The position numbers were made by a program, and so were the translations under genes. From Portulaca oleracea (taxonomy: Eukaryota > Streptophyta > Magnoliopsida > Caryophyllales > Portulacaceae): a stretch of DNA of 64,000 bases. The notes beneath the pieces were generated by a model. It made no database searches and had not been told where the DNA came from. It saw only the letters and a list, made by a program, of their open reading frames with translations. The stretch lies in contig CM055890.1 of the NCBI GenBank assembly GCA_029582165.1, positions 10,244,287 through 10,308,286 of the forward strand, read 5' to 3'. This document shows positions 58,812-64,000 of the stretch, in pieces (position 1 is the first letter of the stretch; each line of letters starts with the position of its first letter).

Positions 58812-59024
58812 CTACCTCAGTCCCAAAGTGTTTGCCATTTGACTAAATTTTGACCATTGATTACTCACAAATTACAATAAGTTAGGATATGAAATTACTG
58901 CCAGTAGATAGATACATTAGTAAAAGTTACAATGACAGTAATTTCATGTCATAACTCATTGTAATTTGAGAATAATCAACAGTCAAAATTTAGTCAAAGG
59001 ACAAACATTTTGGAACGAAGGTAG
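58812..59024. mobile_element. Stowaway MITE
   Basis: Ends CTACCTCAGTCCCAAAGTGT and, reversed, CTACCTTCGTTCCAAAATGT, flanked by TA (58810-58811, 59025-59026). 213 bp. The two halves form a long hairpin ('TTTGACTAAATTTTGAC', 'GTCAAAATTTAGTCAAA'). Confidence 0.92.
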
Positions 59025-59054
59025 TAATTGTTATAAAATTAATAAAACAAAAGG

Positions 59055-59670
59055 CTACCTCCGTTTCACAATAATTGTCGCCTAATAAATTCTACACGGT
59101 TTCCAATGTCTTTTTTCATTGAGAATTTTTCATAGCATATGTTATCAAAAAATTACAATATTATCCTCTTAAGATAGGAGTAGTACTTTTCGTTATAAAT
59201 CTAATATATATATATATTATAATAGAAATCATTGTGGGTCCCACGAAATAGCATCATGGGAGTGACTGTAAGGGAATTGACCAATCACAACGTAGAATTT
59301 TTTTTTCTATTTTCAGCCAATCAGAAAGTTAGATATTATTTTGGTCCAAATATCAGTAATTATTTTGGCAAAATAACAACAACAACAACAATAATAATAA
59401 TAATAATAATAACAATAATAATAATAATAATAATCTATATATTATAATAGAAATCTTTGTGGGTCCCACGAAATAGAGCCACGGGAGTGACTGTAGGGGA
59501 ATTGACCAATCACAACGTAGAAAATTATATTTTTTCTATTTTCATTTTTTTTTTCAATCCGGATTTTTTTTTTAAATTAAAAAACCCAGAAAGTATCATA
59601 ATCCTTGACTGCTTTGGACTCAAAATTAAATTATTTTGGTGCAAATAATAACAATTATTTTGGTATTGCC

Positions 59671-59724
<54 letters not shown>

Positions 59725-59880
59725 CTATATATTATAATAGAAATCATTGTGGGTCCCACGAAATAGAGCTACGGGAGTGACTGTAAGGGAATTGGCAAAT
59801 CACAACATAGAAAATTATTTTTTTTCTATTTTCGACCAATCAGAAAGTTAGATAAATACTGAATTAAATTATTTTGGCAA

Positions 59881-59925
<45 letters not shown>

Positions 59926-60229
59926 CGATATAATAATAATCTAAATAGTAATAGAAAAGTTTGTGGGTTCCGCTAAATGGAAAAAGGAGATTAATTGTAG
60001 AGATTCGACCAATAAGAAGATAGATAAATACTGAATTAAATTATTTTAGTCCAAATATCAATAATTATTTTAGCAAAATAATAATAATAATACATAATAT
60101 TAATAGTAAAGTTTGTGAGCCCCGCTAAATGGAGAAAAGAGATTAATTATAGAGATTTCGACCAATCAGAAGATAGATAAATACAGAACTAAATTATTTT
60201 GGTTCAAATATCAATAATTATTTTGGCAA

Positions 60230-60263
<34 letters not shown>

Positions 60264-60593
60264 GTAAATTTATGGGTCCCACCAAATGGGGAATAGAGAA
60301 AGGAGATTAATAATAATAATCTTGATTTTGTGTATATTTTATTTGAACAATTATGTTACGACACGTTTTCATTTGATAATATCATTAATGTTTCACTCTT
60401 TCTGATTTATATTCCTATTTGTATATAGTTTATTTTTTTATTTTTTATGAAAATAACTATTTTTTCTTATACCGTATATTGCACGGGTTTAAGACTAATA
60501 ATAATAGTTTTGTGTAATAGAACATTATATATATTAAAAATTAATGGTTAAAATTTTTAAAATTTGATGATAAGTAACAAGGAATGGACGAAG
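59055..60593. mobile_element. Stowaway MITE split by a Helitron
   Basis: A Stowaway-like left end (CTACCTCCGTTTCACAATAA, 59055) has no partner nearby. A Stowaway-like right end, reversed CTTCGTCCATTCCTTGTTAC, ends at 60593 followed by TA. Removing 59200-60498 joins them to a normal-size element of about 240 bp. The TA on the left flank is not clear. Confidence 0.5.
59200..60498 (+). mobile_element. Non-autonomous Helitron with reiterated 5' ends
   Basis: It starts TCTAATATATA after an A and ends with a hairpin (CCGTATATTGCACGG) plus 'gtttaagaCTAA' before a T. These are the Helitron hallmarks: 5' TC, 3' stem-loop and CTRR, insertion between A and T, no target duplication. The first 1 kb is a tandem array of about six decaying copies of a unit starting TCTATATATTATAATAG (59200, 59434, 59724, 59940, near 60092 and 60260). 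Each unit has 'tttgtgggtcccac', 'gaccaatcaca', 'cagaaagttagata' and an AAT-triplet run. No Rep/helicase gene. Confidence 0.8.
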
Positions 60594-60598
60594 TAATC

Positions 60599-62140
60599 TT
60601 CTGATAAAATTTACGGAGTACAAATTTTCCGGGTGATGCATGGGCTATTAAATGCTAGTTAAATAATCCTGGTAGTCTCCATCCATTCCTCCCGTTCCCA
60701 CTTTTTAGTAGGGTTTTCCGAACCCATTTTCTATTTTCAAGTTTCAACTCAACTGTGACTGAATTTCTCAACTCACTTCTTCCTTTCCTCATCGTTCATA
60801 CCATTTGTGCGACGACTACCCATTTCCCCATTCCCTCTTTAATTCGGTATGTTTCTCTCATGCAATTCTTCAATCCTTTCCTTTCATCTTTCGATTCGTT
60901 TGCTCTTCTTCTGCTCTACTCTACAGTTGCCACATTTTCTGCTACTTATTTTGCGGTTTTAGCTGTTGATGGGTTTCATGACCGTTTCTTGGTGCCCTAT
61001 GTGAAGCAATTTTGCATTTCGATTGTCTTTCAGTTTGTCGCCATGCTTAAGGTCTGATTAACTTGTTGAGCATTCTCTTTTGTTACCTTGTTGGTTTTGT
61101 GGTTTTATACCACTTGAAATTTCTTGCTTGTCATTGTGGATTCCAATCAAATTTTTGGGGTGCGAGGACAGTGGCCATCTAGGATTCAAACTGGGTTGTG
61201 GTGTCGAAAATAATTTACGTATAATTTCGAAAGTCAATGGCAGCCAACAAAAAAAAAAGAAGTTCAATGGCACCCAAAAACATTGTAATTTCAAAAAAAA
61301 AAAAAAGGAAAAAAGAGTGAGAGTAAACCCTTTGCAACTTCAATTCTTTGTTGTGTTGGAATGGATATGCTGATAACTTTAGCATTTACATCTTTATTGC
61401 ATCAAAATTGATCCATTTTAACGAACTCTACAAATTTAAGTTGAATGAATTCAACAAGTGGATACAATAGTGTTATGCTACTCCAACCTGTATCATTTGA
61501 ATCAAAATGGAATGGATAGGCCACAGAGTCAACCAATTGCGTAGTGTAGATTCACAGTGGAGATAGAAAGCAACAAAATTGACACAACAATTAAATTAGC
61601 ACCTTGATATATGAAGGCTCAAAATCAAGGTTATATTTGTATTAAAAACAACAAAATTGGCACAACAATGCATTGCACGCCAAGGCCAGCCATGAATTGT
61701 CCAAGAGGAAATGGGTGACATGCCGAAGGTTTTGGCTCTAGGTGATAGCGAATCTACACTGTGGACACAAGCATAGGCTGTTGTGGTTCTGGGGTAGTTG
61801 ACGTGGCGGTGCACAAATTAGAACCAAGGAAAAGCAGGTGCTGAAGCATGGATTTGCTGGCCATGGATCTGCTTGAGAGTTTCTGAGCTTTCTTGACTTC
61901 AGTTCATGTATATTAATTATTTTATTTCTTTCTTCGTAAACATCCCTCCCCTTACCACGGAACACTGAGGGATGTCACTGAATGCATCCTAGATTTGCCT
62001 TTGGGTGAGGGTGGGGAGGTGTTCAGGATGTGATGGTTACAAGTTTGCAGTGGATAGTGCTTTGTACGCCAGTTGTTGGGTATGATAATTCTCAGATGCT
62101 GGTTTTGGATTTTCTTGGAATAGGTGAACAAATTGAAATC
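60599..62140 (+). promoter_or_regulatory. Upstream region and probable 5' UTR of the last gene
   Basis: A C/T-rich, leader-like stretch starts near 60675 and contains an open frame of 100 codons at 60755-61057 with no family similarity. A likely donor 'TTCG|GTATGTTTCTC' at 60846 and acceptor-like 'TTTGCAG' before 62050 suggest one or more 5' UTR introns. The exact transcription start is unknown. A run of A's lies near 61248-61304. Confidence 0.45.
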
Positions 62141-64000
62141 ATGTACGCTATGAAGGCTAGCTGGGTTGGGCAAACATTTTCCTTAGCAGCATCAAGTGAT
62201 TCTGGGGGGAGGAAGGCACGAATTCGGCGTTCCAAGGAGGAGAGAAAGGCCATGGTTGAGTCTTTCATTAAGAGGTACGGGGTACTTTTGATTGTAGTTA
62301 ATTTGAATTGTCTATTATTTGTTCATGTTCGTATCATGCATAGCTGTTAGAAGTGGACATCATGACCTGGATTTAGATTGGAACTTTGAAAAATTGTTAA
62401 ACCATTGTATAGCTTTAAACAGTCAGCCCACAAGTGGGTCTGGCATTCATTGCATGCAAATATGATTAGGATATCATTCAGCTTCTGCCTAATAGATTCC
62501 TCTGTGTACCGGTTAAGGGTTTTCATGTCCTCCACTAGATCTATGTGCTTTAAATTGCCTCGAATAATCTTCCTCGTTGACTTCTTAGGCCTCCCACGCC
62601 TACAATGAAGTAACACAGTCACCAAAAGATGATGCTATGACACTGTTATATAGCTTACAATCATATTTCGTGCTGATTGTGCAACTTCTCTAATCTTATG
62701 GTGACTGTGTAAGTCTGTCTTCGTGTTCTGTTTCGTTGAATTCTAACAAAATCTTGTTGCAGTGTGCAGATATCTTATCAATTGTGCATTTGTCTCTGTT
62801 AGGGTCTAAATATTGATGCTAAAAGTTTATGTACAAACATGGGTGTCTCAACTTACTATGTCAGGCTTAAGCAGATCCTTTTCAAGTTCTTGACATGACT
62901 GCTGATAGTGATAGATCGTTTCTGGTGTTATTTGGTGTAGCATCACTTACCTAGTTCCCTGTAAATGGCTTCTTAATTAAACTTAACTTGCTGAGCATAT
63001 GTGTGGTGGGAAAACTCATTTGAACTGTTCACCTTACTAACAACTTCACTGGTTGCAGATATCAGACCTTAAATGATGGGAATTTTCCATCTCTGAATCT
63101 CACTCATAAGGAAGTTGGTGGTTCTTTCTATACTGTTCGTGAGCTTGTCAGAGAAATAATTCAAGAGAACAAAGTTCTGGGTCCAGCTAAATTTAGTGGT
63201 GAGTTGCAACAGGATCGGAGTATTGCCGAAGATTATTCATTGGGATCAAGTTCTTCAGAGGTACAAGTTCTTTTGTCTGTGAATGAGCTAAGTAGTGTTC
63301 CTAAATATCAGGAAAATGATAGTGTAGGGGTGAAATTAGATGACAATGATCATTGTACCAAACATCAGGATCAAGATCCTCTTCAGTGCTCTAGTGGGGA
63401 TAAGGCCGATGAAATTAGTGAGGGTTCTGCTGAGTCTAGAAAATCAGTAAATGAAAGTGATGGGGAATATGTGAGTTTGGAGCCATGTTTGGATGGGCAG
63501 TCTGTTGACAAGAATCTAGAAGATGATGCCCAATTGGTAGTAAATGGTAGTCGCAGCAACAGTGTATCTAAAGAATCTGATGAAATGTTGGGTGAACGTT
63601 CACTGGTAAGTGAGATCTCTGAAGGAAACAGAGGAAAGGAATTAGTGGGTGCATATAACGCTGAACTAACACTTCCGACAAAAGAGCTAGAAGTGGAGAC
63701 TTTCCCATTAAGACCTGCAGTCAAGGAAATTGATGATTTGGACATCACATCAACTGTCTCTGGGAATGTTAATATAGCCTTGAACAACTTGGGAACCAAA
63801 CATAATGAAATAAGTAATGGCATTCCTCATCTAGATAAATTTGGTTCACCTGACAGCATATCTGAGATGGTGGCTGAAAAGGGAGCAGATGGTTCACAAC
63901 GTTCTGCAGCAGTCCCTGATATTGTTTCCCAACAGGCAGAGATCAATAACAAGAATATCCAACATGAAGAGGTCAATAACACAAATAAAACATTGGAAAT
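62141..64000 (+). CDS. Plant-specific protein similar to Arabidopsis At3g52170 type, 5' part
   Basis: Exons 62141-62274 and 63059 to past the window end; the AG|GTACGG and TGCAG|A junction keeps the frame. The start MYAMKASWVGQTFSLA was chosen because the family begins with a short M..VK..WVGQTF block. Residues 20-100 hold the conserved domain: GGRKARIRRSKEERKAMVES, FPSLNLTHKEVGGSFYTVRE and REIIQENKVLGPAK. From about residue 110 the chain is acidic, Ser-rich and probably disordered. It is open for 313 codons without a stop. From memory this family is annotated only as 'DNA binding'; its location and function are not established. The family assignment is by eye and the label could be wrong. 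Confidence 0.8.
62275..63058 (+). other. Intron 1 of the At3g52170-like gene
   Basis: 784-bp GT..AG intron. No transposon ends. Contains an antisense open frame of 92 codons (62625-62347) without recognisable similarity. Confidence 0.75.

Noticed and set aside
60755..61057. Hydrophobic 100-codon ORF upstream of the last gene
   Set aside because: It lies in a probable 5' UTR/promoter region, crosses a likely splice donor at 60846, and has no family similarity.
1..64000. CRISPR arrays, bacterial operons, rRNA or tRNA genes
   Set aside because: No regularly spaced short repeats with unique spacers. No tRNA or rRNA gene was recognised by eye, although a tRNA scan was not possible. The tRNA-like strings near 46492 and 51846 are retrotransposon primer sites.

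Overview
This is nuclear DNA of a higher plant, most likely a eudicot. It carries intron-rich genes with GT..AG introns in AT-rich sequence, packed between plant-type transposons (Ty3/gypsy chromoviruses, Ty1/copia, L1 LINEs, hAT, PIF/Harbinger, Stowaway, Mutator-like and Helitron elements). I cannot name the species from sequence alone. All gene models were built by eye from splice sites and remembered protein families.

Layout. (1) 1-9651, + strand: the 3' part of a starch phosphatase gene of the SEX4 type (dual-specificity phosphatase plus CBM48), eight exons; its 4.46-kb last intron holds a LINE tail and a complete hAT-type MITE. (2) 9652-20903: a repeat-filled intergenic stretch, dominated by a degenerate L1 LINE (about 12675-19640) that is split by a 4.37-kb insertion, which itself hosts a PIF-like MITE with a minisatellite. 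(3) 20904-34125, + strand: a complete 14-exon gene for a 1038-residue GT4-type glycosyltransferase with one N-terminal membrane anchor; the exon sum is exactly in frame. Two large foldback elements lie in its intron 11. (4) 34126-38596: intergenic DNA with small MITEs and a short orphan ORF. (5) 38597-52427: a complete, decayed Tekay-like chromovirus (element A, - strand) with both LTRs and a TTGTT target duplication, interrupted in its RNase H region by a second complete gypsy element (B, 40857-47290, - strand, target duplication CTAAA). (6) 52433-60700: an island of nested small elements: Mutator-like, hAT, a short copia element with 198-bp LTRs, a Mutator-like element with a GC-richer passenger that may be a captured gene piece, Stowaways, and a non-autonomous Helitron with reiterated 5' ends apparently inserted in a Stowaway. 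(7) 62141-64000 and beyond, + strand: the 5' part of a plant-specific gene of unknown biochemical role, resembling what I recall of Arabidopsis At3g52170 ('DNA binding').

The three host genes are unrelated (plastid starch breakdown, Golgi-type glycosylation, a probably nuclear or organellar unknown) and share only orientation. The most useful material for follow-up is the dated nesting order of the transposons, the extra ORF upstream of gag in element A, the reading frame of element B that runs into its LTR, the possible Pack-MULE, and the reiterated Helitron.
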